Made by a program: the position numbers and the translations under genes. The notes under the pieces are model-generated. The model did no database searches, was not told where the DNA came from, and worked only from the letters and a program-made list of their open reading frames with translations. From Phycicoccus sp. HDW14 (GTDB lineage Bacteria; Actinomycetota; Actinomycetes; Actinomycetales; Dermatophilaceae), in the NCBI RefSeq assembly GCF_011383005.1, contig NZ_CP049935.1, forward strand, positions 186,001-250,000: a DNA stretch of 64,000 bases, given 5' to 3'. The number at the start of each line of letters is the position of its first letter. The first letter of the stretch is position 1. This document shows positions 33,801 to 44,565 of the stretch, piece after piece.

Positions 33801-34637
33801 ATGGGTATCCGTAAGTACAAGCCGACGACGCCGGGGCGTCGCGGGTCGAGCGTGGCCGACTTCGTCGAGGTCACCCGCTCCACCCCCGAGAAGTCCCTCG
33901 TCCGCCCGCTGACCAAGAGCGGTGGCCGCAACAACAACGGCCGCATCACCACCCGTCACATCGGTGGGGGCCACAAGCGCGCCTACCGCGTGATCGACTT
34001 CCGTCGTCACGACAAGGACGGCGTGCCCGCGAAGGTCGCGCACATCGAGTACGACCCGAACCGCACCGCGCGCATCGCGCTGCTGCACTACGCCGACGGC
34101 GAGAAGCGCTACATCCTCGCGCCGCGCGGCCTGGAGCAGGGCGCGACCATCGAGAACGGTCCGGGTGCCGACATCAAGCCGGGCAACACCCTGCCGCTGC
34201 GCAACATCCCGACCGGTACGGTCATCCACGCCGTCGAGCTCAAGCCCGGTGGCGGCGCGAAGATCGCCCGCTCCGCCGGTGTGCGCGTGCAGCTCGTCGC
34301 CAAGGACGGCCCCTATGCGCAGCTGCGCATGCCGTCCGGTGAGATCCGCAACGTCGACGTGCGCTGCCGCGCCACCGTCGGCGAGGTCGGCAACGCCGAG
34401 CAGTCGAACATCAACTGGGGCAAGGCCGGCCGCATGCGCTGGAAGGGCAAGCGCCCGACCGTCCGCGGTGTCGTCATGAACCCGGTCGACCACCCGCACG
34501 GTGGTGGTGAGGGTCGCACGTCCGGTGGACGCCACCCGGTGTCCCCCTGGGGCAAGCCCGAGGGCCGCACCCGCCGCCCCGGCAAGCCGAGCGACAAGCT
34601 CATCGTCCGTCGTCGCCGTACTGGCAAGAAGCGCTGA
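33801..34637 (+). CDS. rplB: 50S ribosomal protein L2
   Basis: L2 is needed for subunit association and peptidyl-transferase activity. The 278-residue product includes the signature [18 protein letters not shown] with the conserved histidine, and ends in a basic RRRRTGKKR-like tail. Length and sequence are standard. Confidence 0.98.
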   Translation: MGIRKYKPTTPGRRGSSVADFVEVTRSTPEKSLVRPLTKSGGRNNNGRITTRHIGGGHKRAYRVIDFRRHDKDGVPAKVAHIEYDPNRTARIALLHYADGEKRYILAPRGLEQGATIENGPGADIKPGNTLPLRNIPTGTVIHAVELKPGGGAKIARSAGVRVQLVAKDGPYAQLRMPSGEIRNVDVRCRATVGEVGNAEQSNINWGKAGRMRWKGKRPTVRGVVMNPVDHPHGGGEGRTSGGRHPVSPWGKPEGRTRRPGKPSDKLIVRRRRTGKKR

Positions 34638-34649
34638 TAGGAGCCTGGA

Positions 34650-34931
34650 ATGCCTCGTAGCCTGAAGAAGGGCCCCTTCATCGACGACCACCTTCAGAAG
34701 AAGGTGGATATCCAGAACGAAGCGGGCACCAAGAACGTCATCAAGACCTGGTCGCGCCGGTCGGTCATCTCGCCCGACATGCTCGGTCACACCCTCGCCG
34801 TCCACGACGGCCGCAAGCACGTGCCGGTGTTCGTCACCGAGGCGATGGTCGGGCACAAGCTCGGCGAGTTCGCGCCGACCCGCACCTTCAAGGGTCACGT
34901 GAAGGACGACAAGAAGGGGCGTCGTCGCTGA
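34650..34931 (+). CDS. rpsS: 30S ribosomal protein S19
   Basis: S19 binds the 30S head with S13. The 93-residue product begins [15 protein letters not shown] and ends KKGRRR. A GGAG site precedes the ATG. Its stop overlaps the rplV start by one base. Confidence 0.97.
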   Translation: MPRSLKKGPFIDDHLQKKVDIQNEAGTKNVIKTWSRRSVISPDMLGHTLAVHDGRKHVPVFVTEAMVGHKLGEFAPTRTFKGHVKDDKKGRRR

Positions 34932-35331
34932 TGGCCGCCGAGACCACCACCACCGTCGAGTCGCGGGCGGTCGCCCGCCACACGCGGATCACGCCGATGA
35001 AGGCCCGCCGGGTCGTCGACCTCATCCGCGGCAAGGCCGCCCCGAGGCCGTGTCCGTCCTGCGCTTCGCCCCCCAGGCGGCCAGCGAGCAGGTCCTCAAG
35101 GTCCTCGAGTCGGCCATCGCCAACGCGCGGGTCAAGGCCGACAAGACGGCCGAGCGCTTCGACGAGCGCGAGCTCTTCGTCAGCGCGGCCTTCGTCGACG
35201 AGGGCCCCACCATGAAGCGTTTCCGTCCGCGCGCGCAGGGTCGCGCCGGCCGCATCAACAAGCGCACGAGCCACATCACCGTGGTCGTCGCTCCCAAGCC
35301 CGCCAAGACCACGAACGGAGGCACCCGCTGA
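34931..35331 (+). CDS. rplV: 50S ribosomal protein L22 (one-base frame break inside)
   Basis: L22 lines the nascent-chain tunnel. The first part ([30 protein letters not shown], cited here in part) is in frame from 34931. After RGKAAP the frame is lost in the C-run 35040-35043, which needs five bases to give the expected [17 protein letters not shown]. The next frame then continues to the stop at 35331. Restored length is about 133 residues. The overlap with rpsC is one base. As an essential gene it is judged whole, with a sequence error. Confidence 0.94.
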
Positions 35332-36131
35332 TGGGTCAGAAGGTCAACCCGCACGGCTTCCGTCTCGGGATCACCACGGAGCACAAGAGCCGTTGGTTCG
35401 CCGACTCCACCAAGGAGGGTCAGCGCTACCGCGACTACGTCAAGGAGGACGTGGCGATCCGCAAGCTCATGTCCACGGGCATGGACCGCGCCGGCATCGC
35501 CCGCGTCGACATCGAGCGCACCCGTGACCGGGTCCGCGTCGACATCCACACCGCGCGTCCGGGCATCGTCATCGGCCGCCGCGGCGCCGAGGCCGACCGT
35601 ATCCGCGGCGAGCTCGAGAAGCTCACCGGCAAGCAGGTCCAGCTGAACATCCTCGAGGTCAAGAACCCCGAGGTCGAGGCCCAGCTCGTCGCGCAGGGCA
35701 TCGCCGAGCAGCTGTCGGCCCGCGTCTCGTTCCGTCGCGCCATGCGCAAGGGCATGCAGTCGGCCACCCGCGCCGGCGCCAAGGGCATCCGCGTCCAGGT
35801 CTCCGGCCGCCTCGGCGGCGCGGAGATGAGCCGTACCGAGTTCTACCGCGAGGGGCGCGTGCCGCTGCACACCCTCCGCGCGCAGATCGACTACGGCCTG
35901 TACGAGGCCAAGACCACGTTCGGTCGCATCGGCGTCAAGGTGTGGATCTACAAGGGCGACATGACCGCTCGCGAGCTCGCGGCCCAGCAGGCCACCGCTC
36001 CGCGCCAGGGTCGTGGCCCGCGTCGTGACGGCGCCGACCGTCCGGCCCGTGCCCGTCGCACCGACGCCCCCGCCGCCGCGCAGGCCCCGGCCGAGCAGGC
36101 CGCGGCCGCTCCGAGCACCGAGGAGTCCTGA
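35331..36131 (+). CDS. rpsC: 30S ribosomal protein S3
   Basis: S3 forms part of the mRNA entry channel. The 266-residue product has the KH-domain loop [18 protein letters not shown] and the S3 C-terminal domain ending near VWIYKGDM. A basic Arg/Ala/Pro-rich tail of about 50 residues follows, as in other actinobacteria. rplP begins one base after its stop. Confidence 0.97.
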   Translation: MGQKVNPHGFRLGITTEHKSRWFADSTKEGQRYRDYVKEDVAIRKLMSTGMDRAGIARVDIERTRDRVRVDIHTARPGIVIGRRGAEADRIRGELEKLTGKQVQLNILEVKNPEVEAQLVAQGIAEQLSARVSFRRAMRKGMQSATRAGAKGIRVQVSGRLGGAEMSRTEFYREGRVPLHTLRAQIDYGLYEAKTTFGRIGVKVWIYKGDMTARELAAQQATAPRQGRGPRRDGADRPARARRTDAPAAAQAPAEQAAAAPSTEES

Positions 36132-36132
36132 C

Positions 36133-36552
36133 ATGTTGATCCCCCGTCGGGTCAAGCACCGCAAGCAGCACCACCCGGGTCGCTCGGGCGCTGCCAAGGG
36201 TGGTACGACCATCGCGTTCGGCGACTACGGCATCCAGGCCCTCGAGCCCGCCTACGTCACGAACCGCCAGATCGAGTCCGCGCGTATCGCGATGACCCGC
36301 TACATCAAGCGTGGCGGAAAGGTCTGGATCAACATCTACCCGGACCGTCCGCTCACCAAGAAGCCCGCCGAGACCCGCATGGGTTCCGGCAAGGGCTCGC
36401 CGGAGTGGTGGATCGCGAACGTCAAGCCGGGCCGTGTCATGTTCGAGCTCTCCGGTGTCCCGGAGGACGTCGCGCGCGAGGCCCTGCGCCTCGCGATGCA
36501 CAAGCTGCCGATGAAGTGCCGCTTCGTCCGGCGTGAGGGTGGTGACTTCTGA
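36133..36552 (+). CDS. rplP: 50S ribosomal protein L16
   Basis: L16 helps shape the A-site tRNA pocket of the 50S subunit. The 139-residue product begins [19 protein letters not shown] and contains [20 protein letters not shown], both family hallmarks. Its stop overlaps the rpmC start. Confidence 0.97.
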   Translation: MLIPRRVKHRKQHHPGRSGAAKGGTTIAFGDYGIQALEPAYVTNRQIESARIAMTRYIKRGGKVWINIYPDRPLTKKPAETRMGSGKGSPEWWIANVKPGRVMFELSGVPEDVAREALRLAMHKLPMKCRFVRREGGDF

Positions 36553-36788
36553 TGGCAGTCGGTTCCAAGGACCTGACCTCCAAGGAGCTGCGGGGCCTCG
36601 ACGACGAGCGCCTCGTCGACGAGCTCCGCAAGGCCAAGGAGGAGCTGTTCAACCTCCGGTTCCAGTCGGCCACCGGCCAGCTGGACAACCACGGCCGGCT
36701 CCGCGCCGTCCGCAAGGACATCGCCCGGATCTACACCGAGATGCGCGAGCGCGAGCTGGGCATCGGCGTGAAGGGTGAGGCCAAGTGA
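36552..36788 (+). CDS. rpmC: 50S ribosomal protein L29
   Basis: L29 is a two-helix protein near the tunnel exit. The 78-residue product has the characteristic [15 protein letters not shown] segment. The one-base overlap upstream and the GTGA overlap downstream indicate coupled translation with rplP and rpsQ. Confidence 0.96.
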   Translation: MAVGSKDLTSKELRGLDDERLVDELRKAKEELFNLRFQSATGQLDNHGRLRAVRKDIARIYTEMRERELGIGVKGEAK

Positions 36789-37075
36789 GCAACGAGAAGG
36801 ACGAGACCGTGACCGCGACCATCGACCGCAGCTACCGCAAGACCCGCCAGGGCTACGTGGTCAGCGACAAGATGGACAAGACCGTCGTCGTCGAGGTCGA
36901 GGACCGCGTGAAGCACGCCCTCTACGGCAAGGTGCTGCGCCGCTCGAGCAAGGTCAAGGCGCACGACGAGGCCAACGCCGCCGGCGTCGGCGACCGCGTC
37001 CTCATCATGGAGACCCGGCCGCTGTCCGCCACGAAGCGCTGGCGCGTCGTCGAGATCCTCGAGAAGGCCAAGTAA
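36785..37075 (+). CDS. rpsQ: 30S ribosomal protein S17
   Basis: S17 is a primary 16S rRNA-binding OB-fold protein. The 96-residue product contains [20 protein letters not shown]. Starts at GTG 36785 within the rpmC stop. A 79-base gap with no gene follows before rplN. Confidence 0.96.
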   Translation: MSNEKDETVTATIDRSYRKTRQGYVVSDKMDKTVVVEVEDRVKHALYGKVLRRSSKVKAHDEANAAGVGDRVLIMETRPLSATKRWRVVEILEKAK

Positions 37076-37154
37076 GCCTCTGCCGCAAGGCAACCCAGTC
37101 AGTTCGGCCAGGCTCGCCCCGGCGAGAACCAGCACGACGAGTAGGAGTTAGACA

Positions 37155-37523
37155 GTGATCCAGCAGGAGTCGCGACTGCGTGTCGCCGACAACACCGGTG
37201 CGAAGGAGATCCTCTGCATCCGTGTTCTCGGCGGTTCCGGTCGCCGGTACGCCGGCATCGGCGACACCATCGTCGCCACCGTCAAGGACGCGATCCCCGG
37301 CGGGAACGTCAAGAAGGGTGACGTCGTCAAGGCCGTCATCGTGCGGACGAAGAAGGAGCGCCGTCGTGCCGACGGTTCCTACATCAAGTTCGACGAGAAC
37401 GCCGCCGTCATCCTCCGCAACGACGGGGACCCGCGCGGTACCCGCATCTTCGGCCCCGTGGGCCGCGAGCTGCGCGAGAAGAAGTTCATGAAGATCATCA
37501 GCCTGGCCCCGGAGGTGCTCTGA
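37155..37523 (+). CDS. rplN: 50S ribosomal protein L14
   Basis: L14 lies at the subunit interface and binds the silencing factor RsfS. The 122-residue product begins [18 protein letters not shown] and contains the [20 protein letters not shown] signature. The start is a GTG after a TAGGAG site. Length is standard. Confidence 0.97.
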   Translation: MIQQESRLRVADNTGAKEILCIRVLGGSGRRYAGIGDTIVATVKDAIPGGNVKKGDVVKAVIVRTKKERRRADGSYIKFDENAAVILRNDGDPRGTRIFGPVGRELREKKFMKIISLAPEVL

Positions 37524-37526
37524 CCC

Positions 37527-37868
37527 ATGGCGAAGATCAAGAAGGGCGACACCGTCCAGGTGCTCGCCGGCAAGGACAAGGGCAGCACGGGCAAGGTCAT
37601 CGCGGTCAACCGTGAGACCGACCGCGTCACCGTCGAGGGTGTCAACCGGGTCACCCGGCACACCAAGGCGGGCGAGTCCAACCGTGGCAGCCGCACCGGT
37701 GGCCTCATCGTCCAGGAGGCGCCGATCCACGTGAGCAACGTCGCGATCGTCGACCCCTCGGACAAGAAGCCGACCCGGATGAAGACCCGCGTCGAGACCG
37801 TCGAGCGGGACGGGCGCCAGAAGGCGACCCGCGTCCGCGTCGGCGTGCGCTCGGGCAAGGACCTGTGA
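37527..37868 (+). CDS. rplX: 50S ribosomal protein L24
   Basis: L24 initiates 50S assembly. The KOW motif is visible at the N-terminus ([20 protein letters not shown]) and the segment VNRVTRHTK follows. Length 113 residues. It starts three bases after rplN. Confidence 0.96.
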   Translation: MAKIKKGDTVQVLAGKDKGSTGKVIAVNRETDRVTVEGVNRVTRHTKAGESNRGSRTGGLIVQEAPIHVSNVAIVDPSDKKPTRMKTRVETVERDGRQKATRVRVGVRSGKDL

Positions 37869-37873
37869 GAGAG

Positions 37874-38434
37874 ATGGCTGACACCGCTACCACGCCGCGC
37901 CTCAAGACGCGCTACCAGGACGAGATCAAGGGCTCCCTGCGTGAGCAGTTCGCGTACGCGAACGTCATGCAGGTCCCGGGCGTCGTCAAGGTCGTCGTCA
38001 ACATGGGCGTCGGTGACGCCGCCAAGGACAGCAAGCTCATCGAGGGTGCCGTCCGCGACCTCACCGCCATCACCGGCCAGAAGCCGGTCGTCACGAAGGC
38101 CCGCAAGTCCATCGCGCAGTTCAAGCTGCGCGAGGGCATGCCGATCGGTGCGCACGCCACGCTGCGCGGCGACCGCATGTGGGAGTTCCTCGACCGCCTC
38201 GTGACCGTCGCGCTCCCGCGCATCCGTGACTTCCGCGGCCTCTCGCCGCGCCAGTTCGACGGGCGGGGCAACTACACCTTCGGTCTCACGGAGCAGTCGA
38301 TGTTCCACGAGATCGACCAGGACCGCATCGACCGGGTCCGCGGCATGGACATCACGATCGTGACGACCGCGACGAACGACGACGAGGGACGCGCGCTGCT
38401 CAAGGCGCTCGGCTTCCCGTTCAAGGAGAACTGA
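37874..38434 (+). CDS. rplE: 50S ribosomal protein L5
   Basis: L5 binds 5S rRNA and contacts the P-site tRNA. The 186-residue product contains [19 protein letters not shown] and [21 protein letters not shown] 37874 ([17 protein letters not shown]) is preferred with GAGAGAG upstream; GTG 37865 in frame overlaps the rplX stop and is an alternative. Confidence 0.97.
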   Translation: MADTATTPRLKTRYQDEIKGSLREQFAYANVMQVPGVVKVVVNMGVGDAAKDSKLIEGAVRDLTAITGQKPVVTKARKSIAQFKLREGMPIGAHATLRGDRMWEFLDRLVTVALPRIRDFRGLSPRQFDGRGNYTFGLTEQSMFHEIDQDRIDRVRGMDITIVTTATNDDEGRALLKALGFPFKEN

Positions 38435-38436
38435 GC

Positions 38437-38622
38437 ATGGCCAAGACCGCCCTCGTCAACAAGGCGAACAAGAAGCCGAAGTTCACTGTCCGCGGCTACA
38501 CCCGCTGCCAGCGCTGCGGCCGTCCGCACTCGGTCTACCGCAAGTTCGGCCTCTGCCGGATCTGCCTCCGGGAGATGGCCCACGCGGGCGAGCTCCCGGG
38601 CGTGACCAAGTCCAGCTGGTAA
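38437..38622 (+). CDS. rpsN: 30S ribosomal protein S14, zinc-binding type Z
   Basis: A 61-residue short S14 with the four zinc ligands Cys24, Cys27, Cys40 and Cys43 (CQRC and CRIC). This is the C-plus form found in the spc operon of actinobacteria and Firmicutes; it helps assemble the 30S head. It starts two bases after the rplE stop. Confidence 0.97.
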   Translation: MAKTALVNKANKKPKFTVRGYTRCQRCGRPHSVYRKFGLCRICLREMAHAGELPGVTKSSW

Positions 38623-38733
38623 GTCCTCACCCCGCCGCCTCGCGCGGCACCCCATCCACAGACCATCTACAGCGCAGGTCCGCCGGAGAAACCGTCCGGA
38701 GGAAACCGTGCTGAGAGAGGGCGGAGAAGCCCA

Positions 38734-39132
38734 ATGACCATGACCGACCCGATCGCGGACATGTTGACCCGCGTCCGGAACGCCAACTCGGCGCACAAGG
38801 ACGACGTCTCCATGCCGTTCTCCAAGCTCAAGAGCCACATCGCCGAGATCCTCGAGGCCGAGGGCTACATCGGCGGCTGGACCGTCGAGGACGCCGAGGT
38901 GGGCAAGACCCTCACCGTCCAGCTCAAGTACGGCCCCAACCGGGAGCGCTCGATCGCCGGCCTGCGCCGCGTCAGCAAGCCCGGTCTGCGCGTCTACGCC
39001 AAGTCGACCAACCTTCCCAAGGTGCTCGGCGGGCTCGGCGTCGCGATCATCTCGACCTCCTCCGGCCTGCTGACCGATCGTCAGGCCGCCAACAAGGGTG
39101 TGGGTGGGGAAGTCCTCGCCTACGTCTGGTAA
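38734..39132 (+). CDS. rpsH: 30S ribosomal protein S8
   Basis: S8 organises the 16S central domain and in enterobacteria represses the spc operon. The 132-residue product begins [20 protein letters not shown] and ends GGEVLAYVW, as expected. ATG 38734 follows GAGAAGCC; ATG 38740 is a close alternative. The 111-base gap before it carries no gene. Confidence 0.97.
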   Translation: MTMTDPIADMLTRVRNANSAHKDDVSMPFSKLKSHIAEILEAEGYIGGWTVEDAEVGKTLTVQLKYGPNRERSIAGLRRVSKPGLRVYAKSTNLPKVLGGLGVAIISTSSGLLTDRQAANKGVGGEVLAYVW

Positions 39133-39144
39133 GGGGTAGCTGAC

Positions 39145-39681
39145 ATGTCGCGAATCGGACGACTCCCCGTCACCGTCCCCTCCGGTGTCGACGTGACCAT
39201 CGCCGGTCAGACCGTCACCGTCAAGGGCCCCAAGGGCGAGCTCACCCACACCGTCGCCGAGCCGATCACCATCGAGCAGGCCGACGGCACCCTCGAGGTC
39301 AAGCGTCCCGACGACGAGCGCACCTCGCGCTCGCTCCACGGCCTGACCCGCTCGCTCATCAACAACATGGTGCTCGGTGTGACCGAGGGCTACGAGAAGA
39401 AGCTCGAGATCCACGGCACCGGGTACCGCGTGCTGGCCAAGGGCTCCAACCTCGAGTTCGCCCTGGGCTACTCGCACTCCATCACCGTCGAGCCCCCGTC
39501 GGGCATCACGTTCGCGGTCGAGAACCAGACCCGGTTCTCGGTCCAGGGCATCGACAAGCAGCTCGTCGGCGAGGTCGCCGCGAACATCCGCAAGCTCCGC
39601 AAGCCCGACCCGTACAAGGGCAAGGGCGTCCGCTACGCGGGCGAGCACATCCGCCGCAAGGTCGGAAAGGCTGGTAAGTAA
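39145..39681 (+). CDS. rplF: 50S ribosomal protein L6
   Basis: L6 lies near the sarcin-ricin loop and factor-binding site. The 178-residue product contains [20 protein letters not shown] and the C-terminal signature [20 protein letters not shown]. Standard length, 12 bases after rpsH. Confidence 0.97.
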   Translation: MSRIGRLPVTVPSGVDVTIAGQTVTVKGPKGELTHTVAEPITIEQADGTLEVKRPDDERTSRSLHGLTRSLINNMVLGVTEGYEKKLEIHGTGYRVLAKGSNLEFALGYSHSITVEPPSGITFAVENQTRFSVQGIDKQLVGEVAANIRKLRKPDPYKGKGVRYAGEHIRRKVGKAGK

Positions 39682-39684
39682 CCG

Positions 39685-40059
39685 ATGGCTCTGATCGTCA
39701 AGCGCGCCAAGGGCAAGTCGGCCGCACGCGTCCGCCGTCACACCCGCGTCCGCAAGCAGGTCGCCGGCACCGCCGTGCGTCCCCGCCTCGTGGTGTCGCG
39801 GTCCTCGCGCCACGTCTTCGTCCAGGTCGTCGACGACACCGTGGGCAAGACCGTCGCGTCCGCCTCGACGATGGAGGCCGACGTGCGCTCCCTCGAGGGT
39901 GACAAGCGGGACAAGGCCAAGAAGGTCGGTGAGCTCGTCGCCGAGCGCGCCAAGGCCGCCGGTGTCGAGGCCGTCGTGTTCGACCGCGGCGGCAACCGCT
40001 ACCACGGTCGCGTCGCCGCCATCGCGGACGGCGCTCGGGAAGGCGGGCTGGCCCTGTGA
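39685..40059 (+). CDS. rplR: 50S ribosomal protein L18
   Basis: L18 carries 5S rRNA to the large subunit. The 124-residue product has [20 protein letters not shown] and the terminal [20 protein letters not shown] segment. It begins three bases after rplF. Confidence 0.97.
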   Translation: MALIVKRAKGKSAARVRRHTRVRKQVAGTAVRPRLVVSRSSRHVFVQVVDDTVGKTVASASTMEADVRSLEGDKRDKAKKVGELVAERAKAAGVEAVVFDRGGNRYHGRVAAIADGAREGGLAL

Positions 40060-40105
40060 CCCACGCTGCCCGCACCACCACGAACGTCGAGAAGAGGAAC
40101 ATCTG

Positions 40106-40753
40106 ATGCCAGGACCCCAGCGTCGAGGCACCGGAGCCACGGCCGGCTCCGCCGAGCGCGGCGACCGCCGCGGCGGCCGTGACGGCGGCCGCGGAGGCCG
40201 CGACTCCCGCGAGGCCGAGAAGAGCCAGTACCTGGAGCGCGTCGTCACGATCAACCGTGTCGCCAAGGTCGTCAAGGGTGGTCGTCGCTTCAGCTTCACC
40301 GCCCTCGTCGTCGTCGGCGACGGTGACGGCACCGTCGGTGTCGGCTACGGCAAGGCCAAGGAGGTGCCCGCGGCGATCGCCAAGGGTGTCGAGGAGGCGA
40401 AGAAGAACTTCTTCCGCGTCCCGCGCATCCAGGGCACCATCCCCCACCCCGTCCAGGGTGAGGCCGCTGCCGGTGTCGTCATGCTCCGCCCCGCCAGCCC
40501 CGGTACCGGTGTCATCGCCGGTGGCCCGGTGCGTGCGGTGCTCGAGTGCGCCGGCATCCACGACGTGCTGTCCAAGAGCCTCGGCTCCGACAACGCGATC
40601 AACATCGTCCACGCGGTCGTCGCGGCCCTCCAGGGCCTCGAGCGCCCCGAGGCCGTCGCCGCCCGTCGCGGGCTGCCGGTCGACCGGGTCGCGCCCGCCG
40701 CGATGCTCCGCGCCCAGGCCGCCGGCCTGGCCGAGGCCAAGGCCGGTGCGTGA
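40106..40753 (+). CDS. rpsE: 30S ribosomal protein S5 with a Gly/Arg-rich N-terminus
   Basis: S5 contributes to decoding fidelity and mRNA unwinding. The family body starts near [20 protein letters not shown] and ends in the AEAKAGA tail; total 215 residues. The first 35 residues form an RGG-like segment ([18 protein letters not shown]) that is longer and more repetitive than in many homologues. The ATG follows GAAGAGGAA. It overlaps rpmD by one base. Confidence 0.97.
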   Translation: MPGPQRRGTGATAGSAERGDRRGGRDGGRGGRDSREAEKSQYLERVVTINRVAKVVKGGRRFSFTALVVVGDGDGTVGVGYGKAKEVPAAIAKGVEEAKKNFFRVPRIQGTIPHPVQGEAAAGVVMLRPASPGTGVIAGGPVRAVLECAGIHDVLSKSLGSDNAINIVHAVVAALQGLERPEAVAARRGLPVDRVAPAAMLRAQAAGLAEAKAGA

Positions 40754-40935
40754 TGGGGCGCCTCAAGGTCACCCAGACCCGGTCCGGGATCGGTGGGAAG
40801 CAGAACCAGCGTGAGACGCTGCGCTCCCTCGGTCTGAAGCGCATCGGCGACGTCGTCGTCAAGGAGGACCGTCCCGAGATCCGCGGGATGGTCAAGACGG
40901 TTCCGCACCTCGTGACCGTCGAGGAGGTTGAGTGA
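40753..40935 (+). CDS. rpmD: 50S ribosomal protein L30
   Basis: A 60-residue L30 ([20 protein letters not shown]), present in actinobacteria between rpsE and rplO. The ATG overlaps the rpsE stop by one base. Length and position are typical. Confidence 0.96.
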   Translation: MGRLKVTQTRSGIGGKQNQRETLRSLGLKRIGDVVVKEDRPEIRGMVKTVPHLVTVEEVE

Positions 40936-40937
40936 GC

Positions 40938-41429
40938 ATGGCCGACACCACGAAGGCCACGAAGGCCGCTGCGTCCGAGGGCGCCCCGGCGCTCAAGGTG
41001 CACCACCTGCGCCCTGCGCCCGGCGCCAAGTCCGCCAAGATCCGCGTCGGTCGCGGTGAGGGTGGCAAGCGCGGCAAGACCGCCGGTCGCGGCACCAAGG
41101 GCACCAAGGCCCGCTACCAGGTGCGCCCCGGCTTCCAGGGCGGCACCACGCCGCTGCACATGCGGTTCCCGAAGCTGCGCGGCTTCAAGAACCCGTTCAA
41201 GACCGAGTACCAGGTCGTCAACCTCGACAAGCTGGCGTCGCTCTACCCCCAGGGTGGCGACGTGACCGTCGAGGACCTGGTCGCCAAGGGTGCCGTCCGC
41301 GACGGCCACCCGGTCAAGGTGCTCGGCACCGGCGAGATCGACGTCAAGGTCTCCGTGACCGCCGACGCGTTCTCGACCAGCGCCAAGGAGAAGATCGAGG
41401 CGGCGGGCGGCTCGGCGACGACCGCCTGA
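40938..41429 (+). CDS. rplO: 50S ribosomal protein L15
   Basis: L15 is a late-assembly protein of the large subunit. The 163-residue product includes [20 protein letters not shown] and [21 protein letters not shown] 40938 is used; GTG 40932, overlapping the rpmD stop, is an equally possible start. The operon segment is closed by a hairpin before secY. Confidence 0.96.
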   Translation: MADTTKATKAAASEGAPALKVHHLRPAPGAKSAKIRVGRGEGGKRGKTAGRGTKGTKARYQVRPGFQGGTTPLHMRFPKLRGFKNPFKTEYQVVNLDKLASLYPQGGDVTVEDLVAKGAVRDGHPVKVLGTGEIDVKVSVTADAFSTSAKEKIEAAGGSATTA

Positions 41430-41450
41430 CCCCGCTCGATGACCGCGTGT

Positions 41451-41492
41451 CGCAGGGCCGGCTCCGGGACTCACCCCGGACCCGGCCCTGCG
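41451..41492 (+). terminator. Terminator between rplO and secY
   Basis: An 18-bp stem (41451-41468 with 41475-41492) containing one mismatch. It sits 21 bases after rplO and implies that secY has its own promoter. Confidence 0.75.
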
Positions 41493-41539
41493 CCGCGTTC
41501 ACCCCACCCGCCCGCCTCGGCCCGTGCCGGGGCACCGGG

Positions 41540-41545
41540 TATGTT
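41540..41545 (+). promoter_or_regulatory. Candidate -10 box of secY
   Basis: TATGTT lies 54 bases before the secY start and just after the terminator. No good -35 is visible. Confidence 0.4.
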
Positions 41546-41599
41546 GTGACGGATCGCTGACGACGTGGCCACACCCCCGGCCGCACCCTGGAGGACCCT

Positions 41600-42913
41600 G
41601 TGCTCACCGCTTTCGGCCGCGCGTTCAAGACGCCCGACCTGCGCAGGAAGCTGCTGTTCACCCTGTTCATCATCGTGGTGTTCCGGCTGGGCTCGCACGT
41701 GCCCACCCCCGGCGTCAGCTACCCGGCGGTGCAGCAGTGCATCAAGGGCGCCGACAACAGCAACCAGCTGCTCGGCCTGATCAACCTCTTCAGCGGCGGC
41801 GCGCTGCTCCAGCTGTCGATCTTCGCGCTGGGGATCATGCCGTACATCACGGCGAGCATCATCGTCCAGCTGCTCACCGTCGTCATCCCGCGGTTCGAGG
41901 CTCTCAAGAAGGAGGGCCAGGCCGGTCAGACGAAGATGACGCAGTACACGCGCTACCTGACGATCGGGCTGGCGGTCCTCCAGAGCTCGACGCTCATCAC
42001 CTTCGCGCAGAACCCCTCGACGCTGTTCAACAACCCGTCGTGCACGAACATCCTGTCCGACAGCTCGGTCGTCACGATCCTCATCATGGTGCTGACGATG
42101 ACCGCCGGTACGGGCGTCATCATGTGGATGGGTGAGCTCGTCACCGACAAGGGCGTCGGCAACGGCATGTCGCTGCTGATCTTCACCTCGATCGCGGCGC
42201 AGTTCCCGTCCTCGCTGTGGCAGATCCAGCAGCGCTCCGGCTTCGGCACCTTCCTCGGCGTCATCGCCCTCGGGTTCGTCGTCATCGCGCTCGTCGTGTT
42301 CGTCGAGCAGAGTCAGCGCCGCATCCCGGTCCAGTACGCCAAGCGGATGGTCGGGCGCCGGGTCTACGGCGGCACCTCCACGTACATCCCGCTCAAGGTG
42401 AACATGGCCGGTGTCATCCCGGTCATCTTCGCGAGCTCGCTGCTGACGCTGCCCACGCTCGTCGCGCAGTTCAACCAGGGCGCCAACGGGGTCAACCCGG
42501 GCTGGGTCGACTGGATCCAGGCCCACCTCGTGCGCGGTGACCACCCGTACTACATGGCCCTCTACACGGGCCTCATCCTCTTCTTCACGTTCTTCTACGT
42601 GTCGATCACGTTCAACCCCACCGAAGTCGCCGACAACATGAAGAAGTACGGCGGCTTCATCCCGGGTATCCGCGCCGGGCGACCCACGGCCGAGTACCTC
42701 AACTACGTCCTGACCCGGATCACCGTGCCCGGCGCGATCTACCTCGCGCTGATCTCGCTCCTCCCGCTCGTCGCGCTGGTCCTGGTCGATGCGAACCAGA
42801 ACTTCCCCTTCGGTGGCACCTCGATCCTCATCATCGTGGGTGTCGGCCTGGAGACGGTGAAGCAGATCGAGGCCCAGCTGCAGCAGCGTCACTATGAAGG
42901 GTTCCTCCGCTGA
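41600..42913 (+). CDS. secY: Protein translocase subunit SecY
   Basis: SecY is the membrane channel of the Sec pathway. The 437-residue product shows ten hydrophobic segments; recognisable parts include [12 protein letters not shown] near the start and [30 protein letters not shown] before the last helices. The GTG start follows GGAGGACCCT. Its stop overlaps the adk start by one base. Confidence 0.97.
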   Translation: MLTAFGRAFKTPDLRRKLLFTLFIIVVFRLGSHVPTPGVSYPAVQQCIKGADNSNQLLGLINLFSGGALLQLSIFALGIMPYITASIIVQLLTVVIPRFEALKKEGQAGQTKMTQYTRYLTIGLAVLQSSTLITFAQNPSTLFNNPSCTNILSDSSVVTILIMVLTMTAGTGVIMWMGELVTDKGVGNGMSLLIFTSIAAQFPSSLWQIQQRSGFGTFLGVIALGFVVIALVVFVEQSQRRIPVQYAKRMVGRRVYGGTSTYIPLKVNMAGVIPVIFASSLLTLPTLVAQFNQGANGVNPGWVDWIQAHLVRGDHPYYMALYTGLILFFTFFYVSITFNPTEVADNMKKYGGFIPGIRAGRPTAEYLNYVLTRITVPGAIYLALISLLPLVALVLVDANQNFPFGGTSILIIVGVGLETVKQIEAQLQQRHYEGFLR

Positions 42914-43473
42914 TGCGACTCATCATCCTCGGGCCGCCCGGTGCCGGTAAGGGCACGCAGGCGTCCCGGATCGCCGAGCACTTCGGCATCCCGGCCATCT
43001 CGACCGGGGACATCTTCCGGGCCAACATCAAGGACGAGACCGAGCTCGGTCTGCAGGTCAAGGAGATCCTCGCCTCGGGCGGGTACGTCTCCGACGAGAT
43101 CACCAACGCCATCGTCGAGGACCGCCTCGGCCAGGACGACTGCGCACGGGGCTTCCTCCTCGACGGCTACCCGCGCACCCTCGCCCAGGTCGAGGCGCTC
43201 GACTCCGTGCTCGCCGCCCACGGGGGCGCGCTCGACCACGTCCTCGAGCTGACCGTCGACGACGACGTGGTCGTCGGGCGGCTGCTCAAGCGGGCCGAGA
43301 CCGAGGGTCGTTCCGACGACACCGAGGAGGTCATCCGGGACCGGATGGCCATCTACCACCGCGAGACGCGTCCGCTGTCGGAGACCTACCGGTCGCGCGG
43401 CCTGCTCGTCGAGGTCGACGGCGACGGAGCTGTCGACGACGTGACGCAGCGGATCACCACCGCCCTCACCTGA
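42913..43473 (+). CDS. adk: Adenylate kinase
   Basis: Catalyses ATP + AMP to 2 ADP. The 186-residue product has P-loop GPPGAGKGT (7-15), the AMP-binding STGDIFR and the lid-adjacent DGYPRT motif. It is the short-lid type without zinc cysteines, typical of actinobacteria. In most actinobacteria map follows directly; here a palindrome-flanked nuclease gene separates them. Confidence 0.97.
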   Translation: MRLIILGPPGAGKGTQASRIAEHFGIPAISTGDIFRANIKDETELGLQVKEILASGGYVSDEITNAIVEDRLGQDDCARGFLLDGYPRTLAQVEALDSVLAAHGGALDHVLELTVDDDVVVGRLLKRAETEGRSDDTEEVIRDRMAIYHRETRPLSETYRSRGLLVEVDGDGAVDDVTQRITTALT

Positions 43474-43506
43474 CCCGCGGAGCCGCCCTGATCCGGGCGG
43501 CCCCCA

Positions 43507-43574
43507 CCCGTCGAAAGTACAGAACACGCCGTCTGCGCCTCTTGCCAGACGGCGTGTTCTGTACTTTCGACGGG
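43507..43574. repeat. Palindromic element 1 (29-bp perfect inverted repeat)
   Basis: Arms 43507-43535 and 43546-43574 are perfect reverse complements around a 10-base loop. The arm core is GTCGAAAGTACAGAACACGC. It begins 33 bases after the adk stop and ends 52 bases before the nuclease gene. The same arm sequence recurs at 44566-44635. It may end adk transcription, but it looks like a dispersed repeat rather than an ordinary terminator. Confidence 0.9.
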
Positions 43575-43626
43575 GTTCTGTGGAGAACTCGGCGGGCGAG
43601 CCGGTCGAACCCGCGACCCTGCCTCC

Positions 43627-44565
43627 ATGCGCCCCTCAGACCTGCCTGCGAGCTTGGGCACAGGCGCCTTCAGCACGAGCGCGGCCCGGGCGGCCGGGGT
43701 GCCGTCGAGCAGGTTGCGCCGTTCGGACTTGCACCACCCCACCCGAGGGGCCCACGTCCGCACCGTGCCTTCGGTACTCGTCGACCGCGCTGCGGCCTAC
43801 CTCGCGGGACTGCCGGACGGCCGTGCGTTCTCGCACCTGACAGCGGCCCGCCTGCACGGGCTCCCGCTCCCGGCTCACCTCGAGCGGGAGGCAGACGACG
43901 GGCCATTGCACGTGATGGCCCGCACCACCGCCGGACACACGCGTCGTGGCGGATGCACCGGACACCGCGGACTGGAGTGGCGGACTTCGACCGACGTCCA
44001 CGGTCTGCCGGTGGTCTCGCCCGAGGACACGTGGTGCGACCTCGGCGAGCTCGGTCGGCGGCGGGTCTGTGTTGACGACCTCGTCGTCCTTGGCGACGCC
44101 GTCGTGGCACCGGTCGCCTCCCTGCGCGACGCAGCGTGGCAGCTGAGAGGCCCCATGGAGAGCCGGGTCCGACCGCGCGGCAAGGTGATGCTCGTGGAGG
44201 CGCTCAGCCTGATACGTCCCGGGGTGCGGTCGCCGATGGAGTCGCGGGCACGTCTCATGTTCGTGCGGACCGGCTTCCCCGAGCCCGAGGTGAATGGGGA
44301 CCTCACGGACCGCGCCGGGGAGTGGCTGGCTGAGGGCGACCTCGTCTGGCGGGATCGACGGGTCGTCGGTGAGTACCAGGGCTCCGACCACGCCTCGCGC
44401 CGGCGTCGCAGCCGTGACGCGTCGCGCCGGACCTCGCTCGAGGGCGAGGGCTGGACCGTCCTCGAGATCTGGGCCGAGGACGTCCTCGTGGGAGGCCGAC
44501 GGACGGCGTGCCTGCTCCGGTTCGCACACGAGCTCGGCATCGACCCCCGACACCTGGACCTCTGA
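43627..44565 (+). CDS. DUF559/AbiEi-like predicted endonuclease-domain protein
   Basis: A 312-residue protein of a type that is multicopy in many actinobacteria. The N-terminal part (about 1-70) resembles the winged-helix region of AbiEi-type antitoxin-like proteins, with AFSHLTAARLHGLPLP after it. The last 80 residues resemble a Vsr/DUF559 nuclease fold: Asp238 in EGDLVWRD, Glu249 and Gln251 in VVGEYQG, and a final GWTVLEIWAEDVL. Lack of the usual aspartate or lysine pair leaves activity uncertain. Codons are less biased than in the flanking ribosomal genes. The stop abuts palindrome 2 exactly. No defence or toxin role is shown; the family functions are poorly known. Confidence 0.7.
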   Translation: MRPSDLPASLGTGAFSTSAARAAGVPSSRLRRSDLHHPTRGAHVRTVPSVLVDRAAAYLAGLPDGRAFSHLTAARLHGLPLPAHLEREADDGPLHVMARTTAGHTRRGGCTGHRGLEWRTSTDVHGLPVVSPEDTWCDLGELGRRRVCVDDLVVLGDAVVAPVASLRDAAWQLRGPMESRVRPRGKVMLVEALSLIRPGVRSPMESRARLMFVRTGFPEPEVNGDLTDRAGEWLAEGDLVWRDRRVVGEYQGSDHASRRRRSRDASRRTSLEGEGWTVLEIWAEDVLVGGRRTACLLRFAHELGIDPRHLDL

